The notes under the pieces: model-generated
Told to the model about the DNA's origin: nothing
Databases searched by the model: none
The model's input: only the letters and a program-made list of their open reading frames with translations
Part shown: positions 23,534 to 33,508 of the stretch, piece after piece
Layout: each line of letters starts with the position of its first letter
Position numbering within the stretch: the first letter of the stretch is position 1
Translations under genes and position numbers: made by a program
NCBI GenBank assembly: GCA_021307315.1
Contig: JAJSPD010000035.1
Span: 62,001 to 126,000, forward strand
Length of the DNA: 64,000 bases
From: Bisporella sp. PMI_857
Taxonomy: Eukaryota; Ascomycota; Leotiomycetes; Helotiales; Helotiaceae
Direction: 5' to 3'

Positions 23534-24732
23534 ATGTCTGTTCCAGCATTCAGCGATGTGGCCAAGGCCTCCAACGATGCAAGTCTTGTCGCTATGCGCA
23601 TGCGGTGAATAGTAGACTAACTTTTAGATAGCTCTTAAACAAGGATTTCTACCACGCATCGTAGGTTTTTGACTGTTTCAGCAGTCTAGTTTGACTAATA
23701 CCTGCATCCTCAGATCTGCTGCTCTCGAAGTCAAGAGCAATACACCAAACAACGTTGCTTTCAAGGTCACCGGCAAATCAACGCATGAGGGAAATACAAG
23801 CGGCTTGGTAGGATATAACTTGTGGATGGATCTGTATGTGGATTATCGATACTGATATAAACATTCTGGTGTAGCTCGAAGCCAAGTACACTGATAAACC
23901 ATCTGGTAAATACTGCCGATTTCAGACCCCCGTCGTTCCATGTTATCCCCCGTCGAGTTTCCTTTCTTTCGAGTTTACTTCTGCGCCAGGCTACGGACGA
24001 GCATCACTTATTTACGAGCCTTATCTAGGTGTCACTGTCACTCAATCATGGAACACAATCAATGCTCTTGAGACCAAGCTTGAGCTAAACGACACCATCG
24101 CCAAGGGCTTAAAGACTGAGCTCTTAGGCTCTTTCCTTCCTCAAACCCAAGCCAAGGGTGCGAAGTTCAATCTCCACTTCAAGCAACCAAACCTTCACGC
24201 CCGTGCTTTCTTCGACCTCCTCAAGGGCCCAACTGCCAATATCGATGCTGTCATCGGTCAGGATGGATTCTTGCTCGGTGGATCTGCCGGCTTCAATGTC
24301 GAGAAGGCTGCCATCACCGGATATGCGGCTGCTCTTGGTTACACTACCCGTGAATGGACTGCTTCCGTCACTGCCGCCAGCAATTTGAGCGTCTTCTCCG
24401 CAGCTTATTACCACAAGGTTAACTCGCAAGTCGAGGCTGGCGCAAAGGCCACTTGGGACTCAAAAGCTGCCAACCAAGTCGGTCTCGAGGTTGCGACCAA
24501 GTACAGGCTAGACCCTGTTTCTTTCGCAAAGGTAGGAGGCTCTTCAAATTTGAACCAAATCATTACTAACATTCTATAATAGGCAAAGATCAACGACCGC
24601 GGTGTTGCTGCCGTTGCATACAACGTTCTCCTCCGCCCTGGTGTTACCCTTGGTCTCGGCGCTTCATTCGATACCCAAAAGCTCAACCAGGCCACCCACA
24701 AGATCGGCACCAGTTTCACTTTTGAGGCATAG
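23534..24732 (+). CDS. Mitochondrial outer-membrane porin (VDAC)
   Basis: Voltage-dependent anion channel of the mitochondrial outer membrane, a 19-strand beta barrel passing metabolites; 283 residues. Exons are 23534-23578, 23632-23660, 23714-23807, 23875-23905, 24029-24531 and 24583-24732. The start MSVPAFSDVAKASNDLLNKD is the conserved N-terminal helix. Then come EVKSNTPNNVAFKVTGKST, TVTQSWNTINALE, FDLLKGPTANIDAV, FSAAYYHKVNSQVEAG, INDRGVAAVAYNVLLRPGV and the C-terminal sorting strand ending THKIGTSFTFEA. The first intron (23579-23631) has a GC donor (GCAAGT) and TAG acceptor. Only this splice yields the conserved NDLLNKDFYH; reading through, or using a GT nearby, breaks the frame. Intron four is 123 nt. 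Confidence 0.97.
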
Positions 24733-25219
24733 AAAAAATTTGGTGAAAGAGTGGTATGATAGGATAAGATTACGAGAGATGATTTGCTTCAGAGCATTAG
24801 GTCATTTAGCATTTTGCATTTTGCGAGGGATGGACTTGTAGATTAGATGGGCGAGGGTCAATTCTACGCAGATGCTTCTTAAAATCATAATGCAAATCTT
24901 TCTTCCACAAATAATCATGATATACTGTCGTGACATCTGCGTCGCTGTCTAGCTCTGTTTTGTAGCATCATTACGATATACGCAAATGGGTAGATCGGTC
25001 AACTTTGGTTGATCCTCGTTTTTGAGGAAGAAGTCGTGGGAGCATGCTCGTGCAAAATTATCCCATAGTTTCTAGCATATTTGAGAACTCAAACGCAAGC
25101 TTCAATGCATCGGCTTGCTCTGTACTCTGGTATTTCCTTGTGTGTACATATTTGTACATATTTGTACATTTATTCTATATATCTGCGTTAGCAATACCAT
25201 GAAGCAAACATGAAGCCTT
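24733..25219. other. Intergenic between convergent genes
   Basis: 487 bases between porin and the J-protein gene 3' ends. It contains a decanucleotide tandem repeat at 25144-25169, listed separately. Confidence 0.5.
25144..25169. repeat. Short tandem repeat (GTACATATTT)
   Basis: About 2.6 exact copies of the ten-base unit GTACATATTT lie in the 3' flank of the J-protein gene. Confidence 0.7.
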
Positions 25220-26087
25220 TCATACTGCCTCTCGTTTCTTCGGTCTAGTCATCTTATCTAGTACAACTGTCGGCAACCAAGCCGCAAACGCCACGATGCT
25301 CGTGAACACCAACATCTGCCACGCAGTCGTGCCCCCTAAACTATCCCCTGTCCTCCGGTCCCACTCCGCCCTGATCCTATGCCTTCTCCTCTCGCTCTCA
25401 ATTCCTTCGTGCGTCCGCCGATGCCCCTCCTTATCAAAATGTGGCACATCACTCCAATGACCCCACGGTCTCTGACCGGGGCCCATGCCGCCCATCCCTC
25501 CCCCGAAGTTCTCCCCGAAACCAGGCTTCTCGGTGCCCGGGGCAGAGTCGTTTTGGGCTGTAGAGCGCTTCTCGGAGTGGTCGCCCCAAGCACCGTTGCG
25601 GTAGAAACTTGGTGGCGGCCCGCGGAATTGCGTGCGTCGTCTGCTGAGCCCGCTTGCAGGTCGACCTCCCGCTGGGCTGGTGGAGGAATAGGATCCCGCA
25701 CGCGGGTGGGAGCGATGGGTATGCCGGGCTTGCATATGGTCACGGTCATATTCGCGACGTTTGGCAGGTGTGCCTAGGACGCCATATGCTTCGCTAATTT
25801 TCACGAACCGTTGGGAGGCGTGTGGATCATCTGGATTGTGATCTGGATGGTGTTTTTTTGAGAGTGCGTAGAATGACCTGTGGACCTGTTAGGTATTCTG
25901 AAAGATGATATATATGTTAAAATTACTTTTTCACTTCTGCAGGAGTCGCACCGGGTGTTATCTGTAGAACTTCATAATGATTCTGGCTACCTCTACGGGC
26001 GGTCGTGTGAATGTGTACTCGCTGCCATTGTCGACGAAGCTGAGCACTTGGACTGCCAGAGGAAAAGGGAAATGAGCGGAGGGACAT
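25220..26087 (-). CDS. Mitochondrial J-domain protein with TM
   Basis: DnaJ-type co-chaperone of 272 residues. Exons on the minus strand are 26087-25927 and 25877-25220. The start at 26087 opens MSLRSFPFSSGSPSAQLRRQ, an Arg/Ser-rich, acid-free presequence with TTARRGSQ before the domain, so import into mitochondria is likely. The J domain reads HYEVLQITPGATPAEVKK | SFYALSKKHHPDHNP, with the HPD tripeptide that stimulates Hsp70 ATPase, then RFVKISEAYGVLGTPAKRREYD. A Ser/Gly/Arg/Pro-rich linker follows. Near the C-terminus a hydrophobic span (WQMLVFTSIVAFAAWLPTVVL) is a probable membrane anchor, followed by a basic tail. A MITE sits 91 bases upstream of the start codon. The exact partner Hsp70 is not known. 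Confidence 0.87.
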
Positions 26088-26177
26088 TCCTCATCCTGTT
26101 TCCCTTCTTTGCAGGTTGATCGTCGAAGAAATCGTGGTTGAATGAGTCGACTTTAACAGGAGGACAAGATAGATGTA

Positions 26178-26253
26178 GTCGTTCGGGCCACCCACTTTAC
26201 TTTCGTAAAGTAGGTGAGGGTCAGCAATACGCAAAAACCAGCAATACGCAAAT
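26178..26253 (+). repeat. MITE left terminal inverted repeat
   Basis: This 76-base arm carries a TA target duplication immediately outside at 26176-26177. It includes the internal CAGCAATACGCAAA pair at about 26222-26252. Confidence 0.92.
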
Positions 26254-26446
26254 TTGAAATTTTGGTGAGACTTCACCAAAATTCTTTTTTAAAGTACTTG
26301 TATTACAACGTATTGAATAAGTGCTCTATTTTTAGGAAATCTTTTCGACTTTTGAATTTTATAATGTATTATTTTTTAAAAGTGAAAAAATAAAAATATT
26401 ATTGTTAACTTAATTCGCTCAATTTTCCCATACAAATTTTGGTGTG

Positions 26447-26522
26447 ATTTGCGTATTGCTGGTTTTTGCGTATTGCTGACCCTCACCTACTTTACGTAAG
26501 TAAAGTGGGTGGCCCGAACGAC
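26447..26522 (-). repeat. MITE right terminal inverted repeat
   Basis: Reverse complement of the left arm with a single mismatch, TA outside at 26523-26524. The near identity of the arms suggests recent insertion or recent amplification. Confidence 0.92.
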
Positions 26523-26816
26523 TATATTGATGACATGAGACGTCATGGGGGTTGGCGCCAAGGTCCCCTACGGTGTCCTACAGCTGCCTAAGTTTCTTTG
26601 GCCAAATTTTCGTTGTACCAACATCCTTTGTTTGCTTCTCTTCCAAATTTCAATGTTATCTCATCTTTTTGTAAATTGTGCTGCCATGATTTCAATCCGG
26701 GATAAACTAATATTATGGCTTCTCATTGCAATTGGGTAGCCAGGTTTGGTAAAGAAGCCCGTTGCAACCTCGACAAATCGCTAGTAGCAACTATGTAAAA
26801 CATAACTAAGTGAAAA

Positions 26817-27525
26817 GCGGTTGAAGAAGAGGCCATTCCTACGCACTATTACCCTGTTCAAATTGGTGAGGTGTTTGCTTGTCGCTACCAGGTAGTGGGA
26901 AGGCTCGGGTATGGCTCATTTTCTACTGTCTAGCTGGCAAGAGATCTAAAGTACCATTGACGAAGAGATATCAATAATATCGTATGGTAGCTAATCGTAT
27001 TATAGTCTGCACCATCACGTCGCCTTAAAAGTGTTCATTCAGTCAAAGGCACTTTGTGACAAAGTCGACAATGAAGTAAGGATGCATGAGCGACTTAGTC
27101 GAGGAACCAGGTTTAGGTCGAGGTTCCATGGTGGTCGCTATTCTGTGTGGTTGGCTCTGGATGCCTTCGATATTTCTGGACCCGGCGGTGACCATCAATG
27201 CCTCGTTCATGCCCAATTATGGGATAGCGGACGGACGTTACTGTCACGCAACAGACTATCAGTAGAAGTATTGCGTGCAGTTCTTATCAGGCTTTTGGAA
27301 GCGCTCGGTTACATCCACAATGAGTGCCAGATAATTCATACTGGTGTGGACGGGATAGAACTACCACCAGCTTCATCATTGGAGGAATCGGAAGAGAATT
27401 TGGAAGGTGAGGATAAGAGGCTTTTTCTTGAGTTTATGCAAAAGATGTTGCGATGGGTTCCAGTGAAGCGGAAATCTCCTAGGGAGTTATTGGAGGATCC
27501 ATGGCTAAAGCAGGAAGTGGAATGA
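26817..27525 (+). pseudogene. Decayed SRPK-like protein kinase
   Basis: Remnant of the fungal SRPK-like Ser/Thr kinase family. The N-terminal family motif reads VEEEAIPTHYYPVQIGEVF, then RYQVVGRLGYGSFSTV, the glycine loop. The next codon, normally Trp in this family, is TAG (26931-26933), after which LARDLK continues in frame. A GT-AG intron (26951-27005) joins HHHVALKVFIQSKALCDKV with the ATP-binding Lys, followed by NEVRMHERLS. The N-lobe and hinge continue to ALGYIHNECQIIHT. The sequence then jumps to GVDGIELPPASSLEE and the C-terminal family block DKRLFLEFMQKMLRWVPVKR ... LLEDPWL. The catalytic loop, the DFG and APE motifs and most of the C-lobe (roughly 130-180 residues) are missing. With a stop and a deleted core it cannot encode an active kinase. 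Confidence 0.85.
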
Positions 27526-27972
27526 ATGGGTTCAATTTAATAGCTTGTGTATGTACCTGCACAAGTATTATTAGATATGATTTCCGAAGACATTTTGGCT
27601 TAGAAAGATACCGACTTGAAAGGAGAGCTTTGAGGAATTTCAATGATAGTTACATATTTGACCTAGAACTATCTTTCTTGCTCTGTAGATGTATAAACGT
27701 TTGTGAATTAGGAGCGGACATCGGGAGCGTTGATATGGCAGAAAGGCGGCTATTGGGCACCGGACTGCTTGTCTTCTAGGAGAACTTTACTAAAAAACAT
27801 GCCCCTCCAACAAGATCATCCGAGAACATCTAACAACGATCAGCCACCACGACAAATCTCTTGATTTCTTACACATCCTCCTGAGAACATTGATACTTAA
27901 ATACCCCCCCCCCCCCCCCCAATAGTATAGTTGAGCATATACCAGCAAAGCAAGGCTCTGTGCCGCATCATC
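27526..27972. other. Intergenic, MAP2 promoter
   Basis: 447 bases between the kinase pseudogene and methionine aminopeptidase. It contains a 17-C homopolymer at 27904-27920. No gene is supported. Confidence 0.5.
27904..27920. repeat. Poly-C tract (17 C)
   Basis: Uninterrupted run of 17 C residues, 53 bases upstream of the methionine aminopeptidase start codon, probably in the promoter or 5' UTR. Its length may vary between strains or be a sequencing artefact. Confidence 0.8.
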
Positions 27973-29524
27973 ATGGCGGAGCAAACCACAGATGCTCTTG
28001 CCAACCTCAAGGGTAAGTCATATCCGTGACTTCTACTTTTTAGCACCTGGACTGATTCAGAGATAGTCAAGGATCCGGAAGCAATAGAGGCATCTGCGGT
28101 CGCGGCAAAGGCCAACGGAATCTCAAAACCAGAAGCAGAAGACTCGGACGATGATGAGGATGAAAAGGCGCCGGGAGAGGGCGGCACAGAGGGTGTGGCT
28201 AAGAAGAAGAGAAAGCGCAAGCGCAAACCAAAGAAGGCCGGTGGAGCAGCAGCGCTAGCTACAAAGCAGACCTCACCACCTAGAGTCCTCCTCTCGAATC
28301 TATTTCCTGGTGGAGAATATCCTGCTGGTGAAGAGGTCGAATACCGGGATGAGAACACCTTCCGAACCACCAGCGAGGAGAAGAGATATCTTGATCGCAT
28401 GAACAACGATTTCTTGCAAGAGTTCCGATATGGAGCGGAGGTGCATAGACAGGTCAGACAGTGGGCGGCGCAGAATATCAAACCTGGGCAAAGCTTGACG
28501 GAAATTGCAGAAGGTATTGAGGATAGTGTCCGAGCCTTGACTGGGCATCCCGGATTAGAAGAAGGCGACAATATCAAGGGCGGCGTTGCCTTCCCGACTG
28601 GCGTAAACTTGGACCATATTGCAGCGCATTACAGCCCGAATGCTGGCAACAAGACACTCTTAGCGAAGGAAAACGTTATGAAGGTCGATTTTGGTGTACA
28701 TATCAATGGCAGAATTGTCGACAGCGCATTCACGATTGCTTTTGATCCTATGTATGACAACCTTCTCACGGCAGTGAAGGAAGCTACGAATACTGGTGTT
28801 AAGGAGGCAGGTATTGATGCTAGAATGGGCGAGATTGGAGCGGCAATCCAAGAGACAATGGAGAGCTATGAATGCGAAATCAACGGCACAACATATCCTA
28901 TCAAATGTATCCGGAATTTAAATGGCCATGACATTCATCAATGGAAAATTCATGGTGGAAAGAGCGTGCCGATCGTGAAGAGCAATGATCAAACGAAGAT
29001 GGAGGAGGGAGAGGTCTTTGCAATCGAGACATTTGGCAGCACAGGGAACGGTTATGTTCGAGATGATGTGAGTTACCATGTACTACAACTTGAAGTACTT
29101 TCTTTTGCTAATTTGCGGCAGTATGAATGTTCACATTATGCCAAAAGAGAAGATGCGCCGAAATCGAGACCCAATCTTTCGTCTGCACAAAAGCTTCTCG
29201 GTGTTATCAACAAGAATTTTGGAACTTTGCCGTTCTGCAGAAGATACCTGGATCGCTTAGGCCAAGAGAAATACCTGCTGGGAGTAAGAAGTGCATCACG
29301 CACAGATTCTGCAATTGCTTACACATTTCTAGTTGAATCAATTAGTTTCGCAAGGCTATGTTGAGGACTATCCTCCTTTGGTGGACAAGAAAGGCTCCTA
29401 CACTGCACAATTCGAGCATGTAAGTACCAGTTATACCTTCCCCCTGAGCTTGAGCTAACCCTTGTAGACCATTGTGCTTCGGCCAAACGTCAAGGAAGTC
29501 ATTAGCCGGGGGAACGATTACTGA
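27973..29524 (+). CDS. MAP2: Methionine aminopeptidase 2
   Basis: Removes the initiator Met from nascent proteins (binuclear metallopeptidase, type 2), cytosolic; 450 residues. Exons are 27973-28012, 28061-29067, 29122-29283, 29333-29419 and 29468-29524. The N-terminal extension has an acidic run followed by a poly-basic block ([12 protein letters not shown]) typical of type 2 enzymes. Metal and active-site residues are seen in [57 protein letters not shown] and, after the last splice, [18 protein letters not shown]. The second intron (29068-29121) is 54 nt, a multiple of three, without a stop codon, so its retention would add 18 residues. The third splice restores [20 protein letters not shown]. 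Confidence 0.97.
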
Positions 29525-31810
29525 GTACAAGTCTCAGAGGTGAAGGATACGATGGAATTGTCGTTTATAAATCTAGCGACAAAAAGTTACATGAAAGAAA
29601 AGTTCCATCGCATTGATGCTATAGAAATCACAATGCAAATATAATACACGTATTCTTCTGGCCATGCCATGGGTGCGCCACAATCTGCTATAGTGGTTAT
29701 CTAGCCAATATTGCTCAGTAGCAGTCGCACACCCCCTTCACAAGTATTCTCTCCTATCGCAAACAAGGAGCACTTTGCACACTAGCTATGAGAGTCTACC
29801 CCTTTCATTCGAGGCACATGATCAAGGGTTATCCTTGTACCAAGCCTAGGAGCGTACATCGTGATGTCCAATTATTCTATTGCTTTCTCTAGTTCCCATC
29901 TTTGAAGTAATACTAGACAATCTCCAAAGAGGCTTGTAAGAGTTACGTTTAAAACACGTTGTTGCAAAATAAAGATTTCTTGGGCACTTTTCGTGGATCC
30001 TAATGTAGGATGACTTCGGGATGGCCAGAAATAGAGAGATTTCGTACTGTTTCCCTTCTACTTTATAATAGTCTTGGCGGGAAGATACTGGTGGTTTTCT
30101 GACATTTGACTGGGCATAAACATCTTTAGATATCAATCGGACGCTGACTTTTAATTCAGATGGGTTTCTGATATCGACCGTTTGCAGTATATGTAAGTCG
30201 CAAGCAATGAAGTTAAGGCGCGCAGGTTGCCATAAGCTAGGATTTCCAACTCATATAATGGCAGAATGCATCGGAGCTTCTGAAGGGGATAAAAATTGGA
30301 TGCTCAAACACGATTTTCTGTATTTTAGGGCTAGTTTTGCCCTAGCCATCTTATGGCGGGCGGAAGTGGGTAGAAACATGTATAGTTCTTGTGCGGGATC
30401 TGAAGCAGATACCTCATAAGTGTAAATTGGTTCAGTATTGAATACTATTCCAACCAGATATCTCGCACTTTCAAATATGCAGTGAGAACTTGTGCTGTGT
30501 ATTTCCCCATGCGATTTCCGTTGCTTGCAGAGACAGGACATACAACGACGGAACCTCATGTTATCTTCCGAACCTAGGACTGATTTCCAAAATCATATGA
30601 TCCCGAGGGAAGGAACCCATCATTGCCATGCAGTCTTTCGCCGATTCATTCCGCTTGACTATCGAGCTCCTCTCTCTAGTAGTCAACCCAAGCCATGGGA
30701 GGAAATTTCCAGCCATTCTCCTTATAAAATGCTGTTCAAGCATACGTATCATATATCTCATCAAAGAAGAGAGCAGGAGGAATCGTCTGACTTGACCTAG
30801 AAATCGGTAACTTTGCGACGATTTTTATAAGTCTCCTGGTCGATCTTGGACCAGAGATCTCCTTGCAGTGCTTACAATTCCCGCATGTCATCGAACGATC
30901 TTCAGGAGCAGTTAGGTCCGCACCGATGAACAGCAGCTCGGTAGGATTAGAAAAATCTTGGTGCACTTCTCGAGCTAGGTTGTTATAGCTTCCGTAAGAC
31001 CTATTTTCGACACGTATTTTTTAATTGATTGCTCTTTTTGGGATCTGCGCACGTTGTGCCATGATCTTGAAGATTTACTCCTTTCACGTGAAGCATGAGA
31101 TGTGTAGAGAAGCACTGCTAGGAACGGGCTTGATGACATGTATTCAATGGTCCTCTTGCACTCACGGTTCAGAATTGGTAGGCCAGCATGGTCCAATATA
31201 TACCCCCGGCATAAGTCGACTATACGAGGCTCAACAGAATCGATGACTTCTTGCCAGATTTGATCCTGGAGTTCACCCGAAAGTTCGGTGAATAGATGGA
31301 AACAGCTCCGTGTAAGATTCATTATAAATTACTCGTTGATGCGATACGGCTTTGGAAATCATGTGATGAGATCATACTTGTATGATGGTTTTTATTGGGA
31401 AGTCCATCAGAAAGTCGAATATACTATGAGAGAGAATAAGTTTCTGAAGCATCTGCGGCTGGCCTTGGCAGCAACATCCTTGGCATCTCTCTCTTAAGGT
31501 AGATTGCCTTTCAGACCTGGCAGATGATTGACATGTCTTATGACATGATGATACTACCCAGGAAAGACCCGTCTTTTGCAGGCAAAGTATAGAATCTAAC
31601 ATCAGCCAAACAAGCAGGTGAAATAGGGGGTGGCGATACCTAAGCGAGCCCGTGGAGGACGTCGGTATCTAATTGGGCCAATTGCCAAGGGGCAGCCCTG
31701 AAAGTTTAACGGCCAAGCATGTAGAAACAATCCTCACCTCAACTTTGAGAATCCCACCAACATCGTTCGACTTCCCATTGAGACTCAAGGACGTCTTCCC
31801 GTTCTTTGCA
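29525..31810. other. Intergenic region with 2EXR-like relic
   Basis: 2.3 kb without an intact gene. A decayed minus-strand 2EXR-like locus occupies part (see 30251-31322). The last ~140 bases before 31811 are in frame with the desaturase but lack an ATG. Confidence 0.5.
30251..31322 (-). pseudogene. 2EXR-like gene remnant
   Basis: The best-preserved part is 30975-31322, minus strand: FHLFTELSGELQDQIWQEV then EPRIVDL. This matches the 2EXR/F-box-like opening pattern F-x-L-F-x-E-L-P-x-E-L-R-x-x-I-W ... PRIV that is greatly expanded in Leotiomycetes. It continues with YTSHASRERSK, similar to the family's 'C-x-x-SR' region. The frame then closes and apparently related sequence continues in other frames (30736-30966, LAREVHQDFSNPTELLFIG; then 30251-30559), so frameshifts are likely. 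Undetected introns could explain part of this. The family call rests on the N-terminal motif only. Confidence 0.4.
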
Positions 31811-33004
31811 ATGCCTGTTTCAACCTCCACTGTTACCAGTGCAAGATCGCTAGCGGTGACGGCGACCTTACGATCGAAATCAGCATCCCCATTGGTGAAG
31901 CCAGTTGGAGATGCCCCGCCATATCCCTTGGAGACGAAAGAGCATGATTTCTTCTGGACCTATACCGAGGAGCCCCATCGTACTCGCAGACAAGCTATCA
32001 TAAAGGCTTATCCAGAGGTTACCAAGCTGTGCGGGCCGGAGCCGCTCACGAAGTATGTGGTTTTCGGCGTCGTTTCTCTACAAGTAGCTACTGCGTATCT
32101 CCTGCGAAACACGCCATTTTTCTCGTGGACTTTCTTCTTGACGGCATACATTATTGGAGCTACCGCGAACCAGAATCTGTTCTTGGCTATTCATGAAATA
32201 AGCCATAATCTGGCATTCAAGAATGCGGAGTTGAATAGAGCGATTGCAATATTTGCGAATTTGCCCATTGGAATTCCATACAGTGCTTCTTTCAGAGTAA
32301 GTATAACACGCAATATCTATAAGAATATATGTTAAGAATCGCAGCCATACCATCTAACGCACCACAAATCCCTCGGCGTCGACGGCCTTGACACCGATCT
32401 TCCCACCGCATTTGAAGCCATCTTCCTTGACTCCATTGCGGGCAAAGCCTTCTTCTGCACCTTCCAAATCCTCTTCTACGCCATCCGCCCAATTTTCGTC
32501 TACGCCGTACCCTTCACATCAGTCCACTTCCTCAACATCATAATCCAAGTCCTCTTCGACGTGCTGCTCGTCAAATCCGCCAGCGTGAACTCCCTCTACT
32601 ACCTAATCCTCTCTTCGTTCCTTGCCGGCTCCCTCCACCCCTGCGCAGGACACTTCATCGCCGAGCATTACGTTTTCGAGAAGTTCGGTCCCGAAGCCAA
32701 AGACCCGCTAACCAACACTATCATCCCAGAAACATACTCCTACTATGGCCCGCTGAATGTGTTGACGTATAATGTTGGGTTGCATAATGAACATCATGAT
32801 TTCCCTGCTATTCCATGGACGAGATTACCGAAGTTGAGGGAGATTGCGAGCGAGTTTTATGAGGACCTGCCGAGACATGAGAGTTGGTTGTATGTAATTT
32901 GGCAGTTTATTTGGGATAAGGACGTCGGCATGACTTGCCGGGTTAAGCGGAAGGAGGGGGGACGGAAGGTTGGAGCGTGGACTCAGAACGAGATTCAGGC
33001 ATAA
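31811..33004 (+). CDS. Sphingolipid delta(4)-desaturase
   Basis: ER membrane desaturase (DES1 type) that introduces the delta-4 double bond of dihydroceramide; 381 residues. Exons are 31811-32296 and 32345-33004, with a GTAAGT-CAG intron (32297-32344). The N-terminal lipid-desaturase domain reads EHDFFWTYTEEPHRTRRQAI ... AYPEVTKLCGPEP. Three histidine boxes that bind the di-iron centre are present: HEISHN, HLTHHKSLG (directly after the splice) and HNEHHDFP. Several hydrophobic spans (e.g. FFSWTFFLTAYIIGATA) are membrane helices. The first in-frame ATG is 31811. Upstream codons in the same frame lack a Met, so the start is well fixed. Confidence 0.95.
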
Positions 33005-33508
33005 ATTAATACATCTTGGGAGTATATACTGTACATATGGGCATCATTGGCGTTTTAATAGAGACCCCCAAAAAGAATAATTGAACTTTGGTCAGCAAAC
33101 TAGAAATTTTATCTTTCCTCGTAATAATTTTGTCTCTACATCTCCATTAAGGGTTTCTTATTGACAGAACGACTATAAGTCCGCAGGCTTAAAAATCATG
33201 GCATTCTATACTACCAGAAGGCTGAATAGAAAGTGCACTTCGCGTTCACCCCTGAATCCTAAGAAGGCACAATATCTACGAGACACAAATAAACCATCCA
33301 CCCGTTGCGGTGCTAAAGTACAGAGATATGAAATTTCGCTCATCATAAAGTCTTGTTGTTTGTCAGCGGCATTAAGCAGTGCTACCATGCCCACCAACCT
33401 CCCACGCTCATCATTACTCTGAACACAAGCCATCTATCGGACAAAGCTCGTGTCCGTTCGTGCCTCATCGCTCCACTCCGTGCATCATAACCACCATCCT
33501 AAATAATA
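33005..33508. other. Intergenic between convergent genes
   Basis: 504 bases between the stop codons of the desaturase and VAP genes. Nothing recognised. Confidence 0.5.

Larger units (their letters stand above)
26178..26522. mobile_element. MITE, 345 bp, 76-bp terminal inverted repeats
   Basis: Non-autonomous DNA element. The left terminal inverted repeat is 26178-26253 and the right one 26447-26522. The 76-base arms are identical except at position 26 (T versus A). Both ends begin GTCGTTCGGGCCACCCACTT when read inward. The element is flanked by TA on both sides (26176-26177 and 26523-26524), the target duplication of Tc1/mariner-type (including Fot1/pogo) transposases. Each arm contains two near-tandem copies of CAGCAATACGCAAA. 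An 11-bp hairpin stem (26258-26268 with 26273-26283) lies just inside the left arm, and the centre is strongly AT-rich. There is no coding capacity, so movement would need a transposase supplied in trans. Confidence 0.92.
26088..26816. other. Interval holding the MITE and J-protein promoter
   Basis: 729 bases between the J-protein start and the kinase pseudogene. About half is the MITE at 26178-26522. The remainder (26525-26816) has no recognisable gene. Confidence 0.6.

Noticed and set aside
23632..23660. Apparent frameshift in porin after AACGAT
   Set aside because: Explained by a GC-AG intron; the remaining exons all join in phase.
31673..31810. Upstream in-frame extension of the desaturase
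   Set aside because: Contains no ATG and lacks family sequence; the ATG at 31811 begins the protein.
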